Shown: positions 52,396 through 63,299 of the stretch, piece after piece
Position numbering within the stretch: position 1 is the stretch's first letter
How the letters are laid out: every line of letters begins with the position of its first letter
DNA from: Closterium sp. NIES-65
Lineage: Eukaryota > Streptophyta > Zygnematophyceae > Desmidiales > Closteriaceae
Length of the DNA stretch: 64,000 nucleotides
Direction of reading: 5' to 3'
Assembly (NCBI GenBank): GCA_948144175.1
Contig: CANXME010000421.1
Coordinates: forward strand, 37,196-101,195
The notes under the pieces: model-generated
Databases searched by the model: none
What the model was told of the DNA's origin: nothing
Seen by the model: the letters and a program-made list of their open reading frames with translations, nothing else
Translations under genes and position numbers: made by a program

Positions 52396-54822
52396 TCAAA
52401 GCTGGGTGGTAGAAGTAACACCCTGCTTTACAAGGTAGTCCTGGAGAGGACGGCGGGCGTTATCCATGTCGTGTTCAGGTACCCAGGTATCCTCGGAAGG
52501 ATCATAGCCTTTCCAACAAATCAAGAGCTCCAAGGTGCCGTTACGTCGTCGTCGGTGCGCCAGAATGGCTTCGACTTCGTACTCGGGTTCCCCATTAACG
52601 ATCACTGGCAGTGGCGGCGGCGGCTGGCGACCTTTGAAGACCGTGTTTGGGTCTCGATAGGGCTTGAGAAGTTGAACATGGAAGGCATTGTGAATTCTCC
52701 AGGTAGCTGGTAAATGCAAGCGGAAGGTTACTGGAGTGACCTGCGCCTCGACGAGAAAAGGTCCGCAGAAGCGAGGTCGGAGCTTAAACGGAAGATGGCT
52801 AATGTCGAGATTGCGTGTATCCAGAAGCACTTGATCGCCAATCTTGATGGAATGATCGTTGCGACTCCGATCAGCGAGCTTCTTTTGTTGCTGCTGGATA
52901 GTCAGAAGACGTTTATGCGTGCGCTCCCACAATTGGTGCATAGTGGAAATGAAGTCATGTGCAGGTTGCACCGTGGCGGTTACTGTTGGTTTCAGAGGCG
53001 TGAGTGGGTTGCGAACGTAACAGAGGAAGAAAGGAGTTTGCCCTGTTGCGGCGTGCGTGGCGTTGTTATACGCAAACTCGAGAACCGGCAGATGTGCATC
53101 CCATGTAGAGATATCGTCCTTACACGCTACTCGCAGAAGCTGTTCGACAATCTGGTTGAGGCGCTCTGTCTGACCATCCGTTTGGGGATGATAGGCTGAT
53201 GACATGGCGAGTTTGGTCCCCATGAGCGACATAAGCTCCTTCCAGAACTTACTCGTGAATTTCGGGTCTCTGTCGGAGATCAGCGTGGTTGGAATCCCAT
53301 GTTGCGAGATGACGTAGCGGAAGAATAATTGCGCTGTCTCCTCGATGCGAGCCGTTGAGTGTGTCGGAATGAAGTGTCCCATTTTGGAGAATTTGTCGAT
53401 GACGACTAGAATGGCGTCGTAACCAGCTTTGGTAGGTGGTAACCCGGTGATGAAGTCGAGGCTAACCACTTGCCAAGGCTGTTCAGGGACTGGAAGAGGC
53501 TGTAGTAACCCTGCTTTCTTCTGTTTGCTGCTCTTCATCCGTTGGCATGTGTCGCATGAGGTGACGAATTTGTATACGTCATCCGCCATGTGGGGCCAAT
53601 AATAATGCTTCGCAATACCGGCAAGCGTCTTGTTACTACCGAAGTGGCCCGCGTAGAGAACATCATGATATTCTTTGAGCAGTAACTGGCGTAAGGGAGG
53701 GTAATTAGGTACCCATATTTTTGTTGAGCCCTTGCGGTATGCGATGTCTTCATCCCATTGTAGAAGATGGCGCTTTTCTGCTACAGAGACTTCGGGGTCG
53801 ATGGTGTATCCATGCGTGAAGAGTCCCTTCAAAAGGGGGTTCATGCCATCGACTTGTAGGGCGGCAACGTGTGCAGGGCGACTCAGTGCGTCTGCCTTGT
53901 TCTTGTGCCCCGGCTTATACACGATGTCGTAATGGAAGTGGGTTTCGAGAAAGTCAATCCACCGGACCTGTCGCCTGGAGAGTGTTGGTTGGGTCTTCAG
54001 GTACTTGAGGCTGCAGTGGTCGGTGTAGACGGTCGTTTTTCTTCCTTCGAGATAACACCTCCATGCCTTAAATGCGTTGACAATGGCGAGGGCCTCTTTG
54101 TCATGGATGGGGTAATTGAGTTCTGCCCCGTGAAGTTTTTTACTGAGGTATGCAATGGGTTGCACTCCCTTCCCTTGATCCTGCATGAGTACTGCACCCA
54201 CTGCTTGATCGCTCGCATCGGCCTCGATGACATAGTCAAGTTCAGGGTCTGGCAGGATAAGGACAGGTGCGGACGTGAGTGCGGTTTTAAGTTGTTCCAC
54301 GGCTTCCTGGTGCTTCGCCTCCCATTGATATGGTGTATTCTTCTTCAGCAGGTTCGTTAATGGTGCGGCAATCTTGGCGTAGTTCGGTACGAACCGGCTG
54401 TAGTAGTTGGCGAATCCAAGGAACTGTTGTAACTCCTTCACGTTCTCAGGGGTCTTCCACGTTCGCACTGCTTCGATCTTCTTAGGATCCACGTGAACTC
54501 CTTGAGCGCTCACCATATGTCCAAGGAACTGGACTTTTTTCAACGCAAACTCGCTCTTGGATAGTTTCACGTAGAAGCGTTCTCGTCGAAGAATTTCAAA
54601 CACCCGTTGCAGATGCTCAACGTGCTTCTTCATGTCTTTCGAGTAGATCAGGATATCGTCCAAATATACCACTACGCACTCGTCCAGAAGGGGCCGAAGG
54701 ATGTGGTTCATTTCTGCCTGAAATATGGCTGGTGCGTTAGTGAGTCCGAATGGCATTACGAGATACTCGTATGACCCATACCGAGTTTGAAAGGCGGTTT
54801 TGTGGATAGAGTTGTCCGCCAT
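52396..54822 (-). CDS. gypsy B RT (C-terminal part), RNase H, integrase and chromodomain
   Basis: One open frame of 808 codons. [36 protein letters not shown] (intact YLDD) and [19 protein letters not shown]. RNase [16 protein letters not shown] and [15 protein letters not shown]. Integrase: zinc region with [14 protein letters not shown] and CDTCQRMK; core [23 protein letters not shown] and [16 protein letters not shown], so D, D, E are all present. C-terminus: [17 protein letters not shown], then a chromodomain ([33 protein letters not shown]) that in this group reads histone marks to guide insertion. It is the best-preserved gypsy coding region here, but it is cut off from its own N-terminal RT by a frameshift near 54840. 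Confidence 0.9.
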   Translation of the reverse strand: MADNSIHKTAFQTRYGSYEYLVMPFGLTNAPAIFQAEMNHILRPLLDECVVVYLDDILIYSKDMKKHVEHLQRVFEILRRERFYVKLSKSEFALKKVQFLGHMVSAQGVHVDPKKIEAVRTWKTPENVKELQQFLGFANYYSRFVPNYAKIAAPLTNLLKKNTPYQWEAKHQEAVEQLKTALTSAPVLILPDPELDYVIEADASDQAVGAVLMQDQGKGVQPIAYLSKKLHGAELNYPIHDKEALAIVNAFKAWRCYLEGRKTTVYTDHCSLKYLKTQPTLSRRQVRWIDFLETHFHYDIVYKPGHKNKADALSRPAHVAALQVDGMNPLLKGLFTHGYTIDPEVSVAEKRHLLQWDEDIAYRKGSTKIWVPNYPPLRQLLLKEYHDVLYAGHFGSNKTLAGIAKHYYWPHMADDVYKFVTSCDTCQRMKSSKQKKAGLLQPLPVPEQPWQVVSLDFITGLPPTKAGYDAILVVIDKFSKMGHFIPTHSTARIEETAQLFFRYVISQHGIPTTLISDRDPKFTSKFWKELMSLMGTKLAMSSAYHPQTDGQTERLNQIVEQLLRVACKDDISTWDAHLPVLEFAYNNATHAATGQTPFFLCYVRNPLTPLKPTVTATVQPAHDFISTMHQLWERTHKRLLTIQQQQKKLADRSRNDHSIKIGDQVLLDTRNLDISHLPFKLRPRFCGPFLVEAQVTPVTFRLHLPATWRIHNAFHVQLLKPYRDPNTVFKGRQPPPPLPVIVNGEPEYEVEAILAHRRRRNGTLELLICWKGYDPSEDTWVPEHDMDNARRPLQDYLVKQGVTSTTQL

Positions 54823-57050
54823 ACGAATTTGCAGTATCCCGATCTAAGGTCGAGCTTGGAGAATACCGTAGCACCGCGAAGTTGATCGAGTAAGTCGTCG
54901 ATCCGTGGTATCGGGTATTTATTTTTTACAGTTTGCTTGTTCAAGGCTCGGTAGTCGATGCACATTCGCAGACTTCCGTCTGGCTTCGGAGTGAAGAGAA
55001 CTGGAGCTCCGTACGGTGAAGTCGAAGGTCGAATCAACCCTTTCTCCAGGAGATACTCTATTTGTTTTTTCATATCGGCAAGCTCTGTCGGGCTCAGCCG
55101 GTATGGTGCTCGGAACGTTGGCTTGGACCCCGGCTCTTCTACGATCTCGTGTTGATGCGACCGGTATGGCGGTAGTTGATCAGGTAAATCGTCGGGGAGA
55201 ACATCCTGGAACTCTTCAAGAATTTTCTTGACTGCTGGAGGAAGTTCCTGGGTCTGCTTCTCTCCGTTGTCTGCTTCATTGACTATCGCCATGAATCCCG
55301 CCGTAGTCCGTTTGACGTCCTTTTCAAAGCGTGCGAGTGTCTCGACTGGAATATTTCCCGTGTCTTCCCATTTGGGAAGGCTAATTTTCCTCCCGTTGTT
55401 GTTGATGTTGGCCGTCCGGTTAACCCAGTTGATCTCGGGGTTGAACTAGAAAGTCTCTCCCGAAGATTACGTGAGTCCTTTGATATTTGTGACGGGGAGA
55501 GCAGGCTTCCATCGAAGGGGTCCAATGTGGAGTAGCAACCGTGTTTCCCCGTAGATAGGTAGCTTACTGCCATCCACCATCGTTGCAGAGAAGCTTGAAG
55601 ACTTGATGTCACTTCCGAGTCGATCGATTGCCTTTTTGTCATAGACGCTGTGCGACGCCCCGCTGTCCACGAGTGCTTGGAGGCGCTGTCCGTTGCAGAT
55701 CACCTCGAGCAGGAGTGGTGAGCGTTGCTCGGAGTACCCAAAAATAGTCTCATTAATAGGATCATAGGGTACATCCCAATATTCAGTACACACCGTGGTT
55801 CCACTGTTTTCTCCTGGACAACTGGCTGGCCTGGGCTGCGTGGAGAAAGGCTCCTCTCCAACGCCAGGAGTAGAAGTAGTAACCGTACAGGTTGACCCTG
55901 AGGGGGTGGATCCGGTCGACGCCTGCGATCCACTGGATGCATCCTGGAGGGGTTTTCGGAGTTTCTGCAGCTTCTTTTGAACTCCCAGCTGCCTCTTCGG
56001 CTGCTTCAGCTCCATAGACTTCTTCCCTGGGGAGTGGAGAGTCGTCTTGGGCTGGTTCCGGGAGAGGACGTTGACGCTGTGAAAAGGTCTACTCCTTTCC
56101 ACACTCCTTATTTTTTTCCCCAGCTCCGTAGGCACCCGTACCACTTCTTTAATTGTCTGCTTCCTCTCGAGTTCTTCCCGGGATTTGTTTATGGCTCTGG
56201 ACCCGCGAAAATCGCCAGTCTTCATTAAAACATCTTTGAAAGATAACTTTAACGAATTCTGTTTTTTTCCGAGGTCGAATTGGAGAGTTCCCGTCTTGGT
56301 CGAGTCTGTTTTCGCGGAGGTTTTCTTTTCCTCGGCGAATTCCTCTGACAAATTTCGGTCAAGAAGCTTGGGATTTCGCCCTTGATTCTCCAAATCTCGC
56401 GCCCAATGCTGTCCTTCAATTTCGATTCGGTCCAGATTGCGCTGACGCTTTCGGATCTGCTTTTCCTCGCCAGCCCGATCCGCAATCACTGGCGAGACCC
56501 GTTTTTTGACCTTTTGTCTTTAGTTTCGCCACTCCCACGAGCTCGGAATGCCGCACGTGCAGATTTCATGTGAAAACAGTCGACAATCCGATGTCCGTTT
56601 CCGCCGCAAAATTCACAAATCGTTTTGTTTTTTGCAGGTCGTGAATTCGCGTCGAATTTGTCGATATCCATGGGGTCGGCGAACGTGGTTGAAGCCGAGC
56701 GATCCCCTTGTCGTGATCCGACGACGTGGGGCCCTCGTGTTCCGGAGTTGACCAAGTCAAAACGCTCCGCGGCCGATACGATTTCGATGTAGCTGCTGCA
56801 ATTCGCTGCTGCAACCTGGCGCCGAATGTCGGTTTTCAGCCCCGCGATGTAGGACTGAATTTTTTCGCCCTCGGTAATGTCGGGAATCCGATTATAAAAT
56901 TCCTCCATCTGCTGCGTGTATTGCGCGACACTCCCGAATTGCCTATGGTGATGTAATTTTTCGCGCGCAATATAAGTGGAATAATCGGCTCAAAACGTTG
57001 GAGAAGGTCTGCCCGGAACTGCTGCCACGTGGCTTCGCCCTGGAAAATGC
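54823..57050 (-). pseudogene. gypsy B gag, protease and N-terminal RT, frameshifted
   Basis: Gag (57050-56490) includes EATWQQFRADLLQRFEPIIP and, after a shift, MEEFYNRIPDITEGEKIQSY. It ends with a CCHC knuckle (CEFCGGNGHRIVDC). A Lys/Glu/Ser-rich region follows (56489 down), then a protease with LQALVDSGASHSVYDKKAID. After GLT (55467) a 1-base shift and a TAG break the conserved [16 protein letters not shown] stretch. RT resumes with [39 protein letters not shown] and [10 protein letters not shown], then shifts frame near 54840 before [12 protein letters not shown]. Confidence 0.82.
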
Positions 57051-57053
57051 TAC

Positions 57054-57187
57054 TGTTGAGAAACTAACTGAACAGGAATGAATTGACTAAGTCAGAGTTG
57101 GGTACAAATACAACCCTAGCAAACTGTACCCCATATGTGCTACCCCACTATAGCCTACAGACATGCATCAGCTATAATAATCTGACA
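57054..57187 (-). repeat. 3' LTR of copia element 8
   Basis: 134 bp. Shares GGCTATAGTGGGGTAGC and GTACAG...TGTAC with the other inner elements, but the inner CCC arm is lost. Confidence 0.88.
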
Positions 57188-57394
57188 CACCCCCATAGGC
57201 AAAGTGGGGGAGAACAAGGGGTCACAAGACCAGTCAAGCAAAGCAAAGCAAAGCAAGCTCAGGGTGGATCACAAAGTCACCACACAGTCCGAGCACAAGA
57301 GCAGGGCCAGAGGCCAGTTCACATGCAGGAGTACAGACATATATAAAACTAGACAAGCAGGAGCAGGTATATATATGACAAAGTACAAGTAAAG

Positions 57395-60136
57395 TCAAGA
57401 AGAGAGCAAGTGAGGCAAGACAGGTACAAGACCCAGCTGGGTACAAAAGCGCTGATGGTCACAAGGCGCAAGTGCCTTGGTGAACACATCAGCAGTGTTG
57501 GCCTCAGAGGCCACGTAAGCAAGTCGCAACTGACCACGCTGCTGCAGCTCACGAGCAAGGAAGTAGCGGAGAGCAATGTGCTTCGTTCTGTGCTCCAAGC
57601 GCTGCTCTCGACACAAGGCCAGCATGGCCTTGTTGTCTACGTACAGCACTGGAGGAGAACGAGGCGGCTCTCCAAGGTCGGTCAGCAGGTAGGTGAGCCA
57701 GCGAAGCTCCTGTGCAGCCATGGCCCCGGCGTAGATCTCAGCCTCACAACTGGAGCCGAGAACCGAAGACGAGCGAGTAGACCGCCACGAGACAGAACCG
57801 GAACCAAGGCTGAAGGTGTAACCCTGTGACGACCGCTGCGTAGCCTGGTCGTCAGCCCAAGAAGCGTCCGCGTGGCCGGTAAGGACCACTGGACTCCGCC
57901 CTCCAAGCACTAGCCCCATACCCGACGTACTGCACAGGTAGCGCAATACCCTCTTCGCTGCAGCCATGTGCTCCGGTCTGTGTCTCCCAGGAGCAACATA
58001 GCGTGCAAGAATGCTCAGAGGGTATGCAAGGTCAGGTCGTGTGCAGGTCATCAGGTACATGAGGCAGCCAACAAGCTCTGCATACGGACCACTCGACTCT
58101 ACGGACTCATCCGAAGGCAGAGCTGAGAGTGAGTGGCGAGTAGGCAGAGGAGTGGCCTGAGGCGAGGAGTACGTGAAGCCGAAGCGCTGAAGGACCTGCT
58201 GCACCATGTGTGACTGAGTCAGGGTAATGGTGCGACGTGCTCTGTCCCGAGTGATCTGCAAGCCAAGGTAGCTGCGCAGTTCACCCAGGTCTGTGCAGGT
58301 GTGTCTCTTCAGCAGCTCGGACTTCACGTAGGCGAGTCCAGCAGTGTCCGCTGTGGCAAAGACCAAGTCGTCGACGTACACGAGGATGTAGAACGGCGGC
58401 AGGGAAGTGTCGGTGCGAAGAAACAGCGACGGGTCAGCAGTAGAAGGAGCAAACCCAAGAGCCGCAAGCGTAGTCCTCAGTGTGTCGTGCCACTCACGCG
58501 GTGCCTGGCGGAGACCGTAGACTGGCCGTCGGAGGCTCCACTGGGTGCCAGGAGGGAAAGTCCCAGTGAAGCCAGGCGGACGGCGCAGCCAGATCTCCTC
58601 GTGCAGGCTACCCTGCAGGAACGCAGTGCTGAAGTCGAGGGAGTGAAGCTCGTAGTCGCGCTGAGCGGCAATGTGCAGCAGCACCCGAAGAGTGGTCATC
58701 TTCGGGGTGGGAGAGAAGGTCTGAAAGTAGTCAACTCCCTGCCGCTGACTGAAGCCACGAGCCACGTAACGCGCCTTGAAGACAGGCGGGGAGCCCGGCG
58801 GCCGCTTCACCCTGAAGATCCACATGCCACTGACGATGTTCGCCCCAGGAGGGGGAACCGCGTCAACGTAGGTGCCTGTGGACTTCCAGGAAGCCATCTC
58901 TGCATCCATAGCTGCCTGCCACTGAGAGGAGTAGGGACCCTCTACGGCCTCCGCGTAAGAACGCGGAGTCGGGATGTCTAGTGCATCCGGGTCTCCCTCA
59001 GGGGCAAGCAGTACAGACGCGAGATGAGGTGAAGCAGCCGCTAGACACTGTAACTCCTCCTGCCTGTCCTCTAGGACGTCCGTGCCAAGGGCACACTCAC
59101 CCCCGACGGACGGAGGACAGGCGGACTCAGACTCAGCGACAAGACGAGCAGCGTAGTCTAGACGACAGCGCGCAGCAAAGTCGACAAGCTCAGTGACAAG
59201 GGCAGACGCAGCAGACGACTCAAAGGAAGGGTCAGTGACAGCAGTAGCAAGGAGACGCGTGACAGTAGGACTGGCAGCACGAAGAGAGTCCGACTCCGGG
59301 TCGGCAAGAGCAGGAAGAGAGGAAGCAGGAGGAGAAGGCAAAGGGGCACGCAGAGGAGCAGTGGACGGACGCAGTGACATCCGGTGCGTGCCAGGGACAG
59401 GAGGAGGACGCTGACGCGACCCGCGACCACTAGCGCGCTCAGTACGAACAGGCGACGCAGGACGAGACGCAGGATCACGACGCTCAGTAAGACCTCCAGT
59501 CGGACCAGCGTAGGGAGAAGGAGCAGGCAAAGGGGAGGCAGGCTGTAGCTGTGGCTGGGACCGAACAGGCTGTGGACCCTCTAAGGAAGCAGGAGGAGGT
59601 GCAAGACCAAGAACCTGCTGTAGGAGCGGAACGAAGTACGGTCGAGGCCGCACGGCGACACCAGAAACAGCAGGAACAGCACCAGTCCCCCCGTCAGGAG
59701 CACCCACGCCAGCAGCACCTCCAGCAGCACCTCCAGAAGCTCCAGAACCCCCAGCAGCAGCACCAGGAGCACTGTCAGTCGGACCACCAGCGGCAGGCTC
59801 AGCGCCAACACCCTCAGCAGCACCAGCTCCAGGAGAACTCTCAGACCGAGCAGCTCCAGCACCCACAGTACGAGCACCGTCGGGACGCGCGGCAGCAGTA
59901 CCCACTGCAGGCGAAGAACCACCAGCACCAGCAGCACGCCTCCAGCGCCTGGTAAACCACTCACGCAGCTCCTGTGGGGAGAGTGGCTCCCGGCGAGACG
60001 AAGCACCCCCAGGCTCAGCACCCCCAGGCTCAGCACCCCCAGGCACAGCACCCCCAGGCTCAGCACCCCCAGGCTCAGCACCCCAAGGCTCAGCACCCCC
60101 AGGCTCAGCACCCCCAGGCTCAGCACCCCCAGGCAC
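57395..60136 (-). CDS. copia element 8 spacer, reverse transcriptase and RNase H (913-codon open frame)
   Basis: The frame starts in a GGAEPGG repeat spacer (60136-60000) and continues with PLSPQELREWFTRRWRRAAG. RT shows VKRPPGSPPVFKARYVARGF, GVDYFQTFSPTPKMTTLRVL, LHSLDFSTAFLQGSLHEEIW, VYGLRQAPREWHDTL and ILVYVDDLVFATAD. RNase H shows GHADASWADD, SCEAEIYAGAMAAQELRWL, VDNKAMLALCREQRLEHRTK and ALRYFLARELQQRGQLRLAY. All catalytic residues I can identify are present and there is no stop. The true polyprotein begins far upstream, so this frame's ATG is incidental. It is the best-preserved copia enzyme region in the window. Confidence 0.9.
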   Translation of the reverse strand: MPGGAEPGGAEPGGAEPWGAEPGGAEPGGAVPGGAEPGGAEPGGASSRREPLSPQELREWFTRRWRRAAGAGGSSPAVGTAAARPDGARTVGAGAARSESSPGAGAAEGVGAEPAAGGPTDSAPGAAAGGSGASGGAAGGAAGVGAPDGGTGAVPAVSGVAVRPRPYFVPLLQQVLGLAPPPASLEGPQPVRSQPQLQPASPLPAPSPYAGPTGGLTERRDPASRPASPVRTERASGRGSRQRPPPVPGTHRMSLRPSTAPLRAPLPSPPASSLPALADPESDSLRAASPTVTRLLATAVTDPSFESSAASALVTELVDFAARCRLDYAARLVAESESACPPSVGGECALGTDVLEDRQEELQCLAAASPHLASVLLAPEGDPDALDIPTPRSYAEAVEGPYSSQWQAAMDAEMASWKSTGTYVDAVPPPGANIVSGMWIFRVKRPPGSPPVFKARYVARGFSQRQGVDYFQTFSPTPKMTTLRVLLHIAAQRDYELHSLDFSTAFLQGSLHEEIWLRRPPGFTGTFPPGTQWSLRRPVYGLRQAPREWHDTLRTTLAALGFAPSTADPSLFLRTDTSLPPFYILVYVDDLVFATADTAGLAYVKSELLKRHTCTDLGELRSYLGLQITRDRARRTITLTQSHMVQQVLQRFGFTYSSPQATPLPTRHSLSALPSDESVESSGPYAELVGCLMYLMTCTRPDLAYPLSILARYVAPGRHRPEHMAAAKRVLRYLCSTSGMGLVLGGRSPVVLTGHADASWADDQATQRSSQGYTFSLGSGSVSWRSTRSSSVLGSSCEAEIYAGAMAAQELRWLTYLLTDLGEPPRSPPVLYVDNKAMLALCREQRLEHRTKHIALRYFLARELQQRGQLRLAYVASEANTADVFTKALAPCDHQRFCTQLGLVPVLPHLLSS

Positions 60137-62189
60137 AGTACCCCAGGCTCAGCACCCCAGACCCCGCACCCTCAGGCTCAGCTCCCGCAGCAGCACCAGA
60201 GTCACCAGTGACCTCGACAGGCTCGACCGCGTCTACCTGGGACACATCTGAAGGGGCAGGACCCTGAGGGGGGAGGGGGACTACCGGGGGGGGCCTGGTA
60301 CCAAGAAGAGCGGGGGCGGGGGGAGGGACGGAGTGCGGTAGGGGAAGAGGCGGTAGTAGGGTACCGACTCGTCGAACGTGACGTCCTGGGAGGACAGAAC
60401 ACGTCGAGAGGTGGGGTGGTAAAACTGCCACCCAGGGGCGTCGGGGGGGAACCCCAGGAAGACGCAGGGAGAAGCACGAGGGGACAGCTTGTCCGCAGAC
60501 AGGTCGCGAACAAACGCCCGAGATCCCCAGACCCGGAACGCCGACGCATCGCCAACCTTCCCCGTCCACAGCACGGCTGGGGAGGTCTCTGGTCGAGAGA
60601 CCCTGGGGTGGAGGTTGATCTGGTGCGCAGCGTACCTGACCGCAAACGGCCACAGAAAATGGGGAGCAGCGCATGCATCATGGACGTACGAGCGACGTCC
60701 ATGACCATGCCAATGCGGCGCTCAGCAATCCCATTCTGCTGTGGTGAGTCCGGAAGCGTGAAGGTCTGACGGATGCCTCGCACACGACAGTAGGCACTCA
60801 GGAGGCCAGAGGAGAACTCTCCGCCTCTGTCCGAGTGCAGACGCAAAACAGGGAAGTCAGAGCCAAAGCTCCTCCGAAGCTGAAGACGAGCTGCGCGGAT
60901 CCAGTCGATCAACACCTCAGTGACCTCACCCTTGCTGCGCAAGGGGAAGACTGTGGTGTAACGCGAGTAGTCGTCAACCACCAGCAGGAAGTAGCGTTCC
61001 TGACCCTGTCCACGGACGCGGGCTGGGCCCCACACGTCCATGTGAAGCGTCTGCAACGGGGCCTCTGTCGGAGGAAACTGGGAGGAGTGAGGGGCAGCCC
61101 GCTGGCGCCCCTCGACACAGGGGACACAGGCAGGGCCAGGGCCCGGAGGAAGGGGAGGGAGGGACCGGGGAAGACCAGACACAAGGACCCGCGAGGCCAT
61201 GCCTCTGAGCCGAAGCAGAGAGGGGTGGCCAAGGCGGTGGTGCCAGAGGAGGGTCTCGTGAGACAGACGACGACACGAACAGGGGGCAGACTCAGGACCA
61301 GACCTGGACGCTGCAGCAAACACCTGACCAGACGAAGGGACTCTACCAGACGCAGCACCTGGAGGAGAAGCAGTGGTCAGTGTGTACAGGCTCGACCCTA
61401 GCCGACGTGTAAACGTAGCCAGGTGACGACCTGTATCCGCCTCCGTACAGTGGGTCACCCGCTGACGAGCAGGGGTGAACTGGTGGACACCTGCATCCTG
61501 GAGGTCAGCACCACTCACCAAGTTCGTCGAGAACGAGGGGAGGTAGAGACCAGTCAGGGTGCCAGAGGGGGCCGCTGGACACGGGAGGACAGTGGAGAAG
61601 CGAGACAGGACAGGTCCCCAGAGGGGTCAGCCAGGGACACCGCAACCGGCCGACTCAGCGGCGTGAGAGTGGTGCGGTCCCTAAAGAAGGAGCGAGACGC
61701 TCCAGAGTCAAGGGTGAAGGTGTGAGAGGCCGAAGCCGACACAGTACCTGAGAGCGCGGACTCACCAGCACCTGAGAGCACAGACGCACTGGCACCTAGA
61801 GCTGCAGCCTCACTAGTACCTGACGCGGCAGTACCAATGCCCGGGTCGGGCGGGAAACACCGGTAACAGTCATCCTCATCACTACCAGTCACAGCATACA
61901 TAGCAGAGAGAATAGCATCAAAGTCAAGATCATAAATAGCTACTCCAGCCCTAGACAGCTCTCCCCAGCGGGGGATCTCAGCGGCCTCCGGAAACTGCTG
62001 ACGCCAGGCGTCGGTCAGGCGGCCAAAGCAGCGACGGGCTGTGTGGGCGCCCCCACACCTCTCCCCCGCACGGTCACCGGTGCAAAGAACGTAGGGGCAG
62101 GGACCAAGTGCACCACCGCGCTGACGCTGCAAGTACCACTCACAGAGCTGCTGAGGGCGGGGACGGTGCGAGAGCGCTGCTGCTGCTGC

Positions 62190-62224
<35 letters not shown>

Positions 62225-63295
62225 CTGACCACCCCCAGAGCTGCTCCGCTGGGACGAGCCACTCCGACCCCCGCCTCCACCGCCACCCCCGCCTCCACCG
62301 CCACCCCCGTCTCCACCGCCACCTCCCCCACCAGGACCGTCGCTCCCACCGCTCCCACCGCCTCCTCCGCTACCACCTCCGCCGCCACCTCCGCCTCCAC
62401 CGCCGCCACTAGTACCTCCACTCCCGCCACCACACCCCACCGCCACTCCCACTCCCCCCTCCACCCCCACCGCCTCCTCCACCGCCCCCTCTAGCTCCAC
62501 CCGCCCCTTGCCCCCTTGCCCTTGCCAGAGCGGCGTCTGCCGCTGGGGGCAGACGCCGCGCCGACCGACTCAAAACCAGCGAGGTCGGCCGCAGCGGCAG
62601 AGGCGACAGAGGGCAGCAGGGGGGAAGGACCACACCCCTCAAAGATGGGGTGCGAGGGTCACCCCGAGAGGCCCCTACAGCGACAATACTCTTCTCAGCC
62701 GCTAGCAGGGACTCCTCAAGGAGGTCGACAGTGAGAGTGGTGGGACAGACAGAGAGAAACTGGTCCCTAACGACACGAAGGGACTCAGGAGACGGGTGAC
62801 GAGAAAGTAGAGAGTGATGTACATGGGAGGAGGGTTCGCAGCGCGGAACTCAGCAGGAAGGGCAGCACGGTAGCGGGTGTCACTAGCGCGGAGGTGGGTA
62901 ACTAGGTCAGCAACAGTGGGAAAGGAAGCGAGGTCAGGGAAGAGAAACGGTAGCATGAGGCGGCTAAGGGTAGCGGAGGAAGGGGAGGAGTAGCGTGCAA
63001 CTACAGCGTCGTATAAGGCCTGAGCGGTCTTGCACTGACTAAAGTGGGCACGCTCAGAGGAAGGGAGGTGGCGACGCACAGCAAGACGTGCAGCAGCATC
63101 GCGGGTCGCCCACTTGGAGCGAGCAGCAGAGTCAGCATCAGCAGGCGGGGCAGGGACAGCGCCAGAAACAAAGTCAAAGAGAGAGACCTCATCTATCGCA
63201 TCACACAGTAAGTACAGCTGCAGGTCTTCAATCCAGACGGCAAAGTCAATGGCCCTTCCCTCAGCGTCAAAAGTAAGAACATTGGGGGTGGCCAT
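60137..63295 (-). pseudogene. copia element 8 Gag, protease and integrase
   Basis: Gag starts at ATG 63295 (MATPNVLTFDAEGRAIDFAV, WIEDLQLYLLCDAIDEVSLF) and shifts frame near 62790. A poly-Gly tract (62500-62260), a Gln run (62220-62180) and the zinc pattern CPYVLCTGDRAGERC / GGAHTARRC follow. Protease has FTLDSGASRSFFRD (about 61690) and then a shift near 61620. Integrase has LLWHHRLGHPSLLRLRGM, LHMDVWGPARV, LRLHSDRGGEFSSG and DSPQQNGIAERRIGM, and shifts near 60670 (HALLPIFCGRL). A further shift around 60130-60200 separates it from RT. Confidence 0.85.
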
Positions 63296-63299
63296 GGCA

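Larger units (their letters stand above)
44563..57053 (-). mobile_element. gypsy B: Ty3/gypsy chromovirus with two nested copia elements
   Basis: Minus-strand chromovirus. Coding sequence runs from about 57050 down to 52396, then a purine tract (TTTGAGGGGGGAAG) and the 3' LTR beginning TGTGAGAGGACG at 52386. The LTR is interrupted at 52295 by copia element 6 (target duplication ATAAA) and resumes at 44877, with a possible TATA box (GTATAAAAATG, about 44619), to about 44563. The last boundary is uncertain by about 30 bp. Its 5' end, beyond 57053, is displaced by copia element 8 and lies outside the window. Confidence 0.8.
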
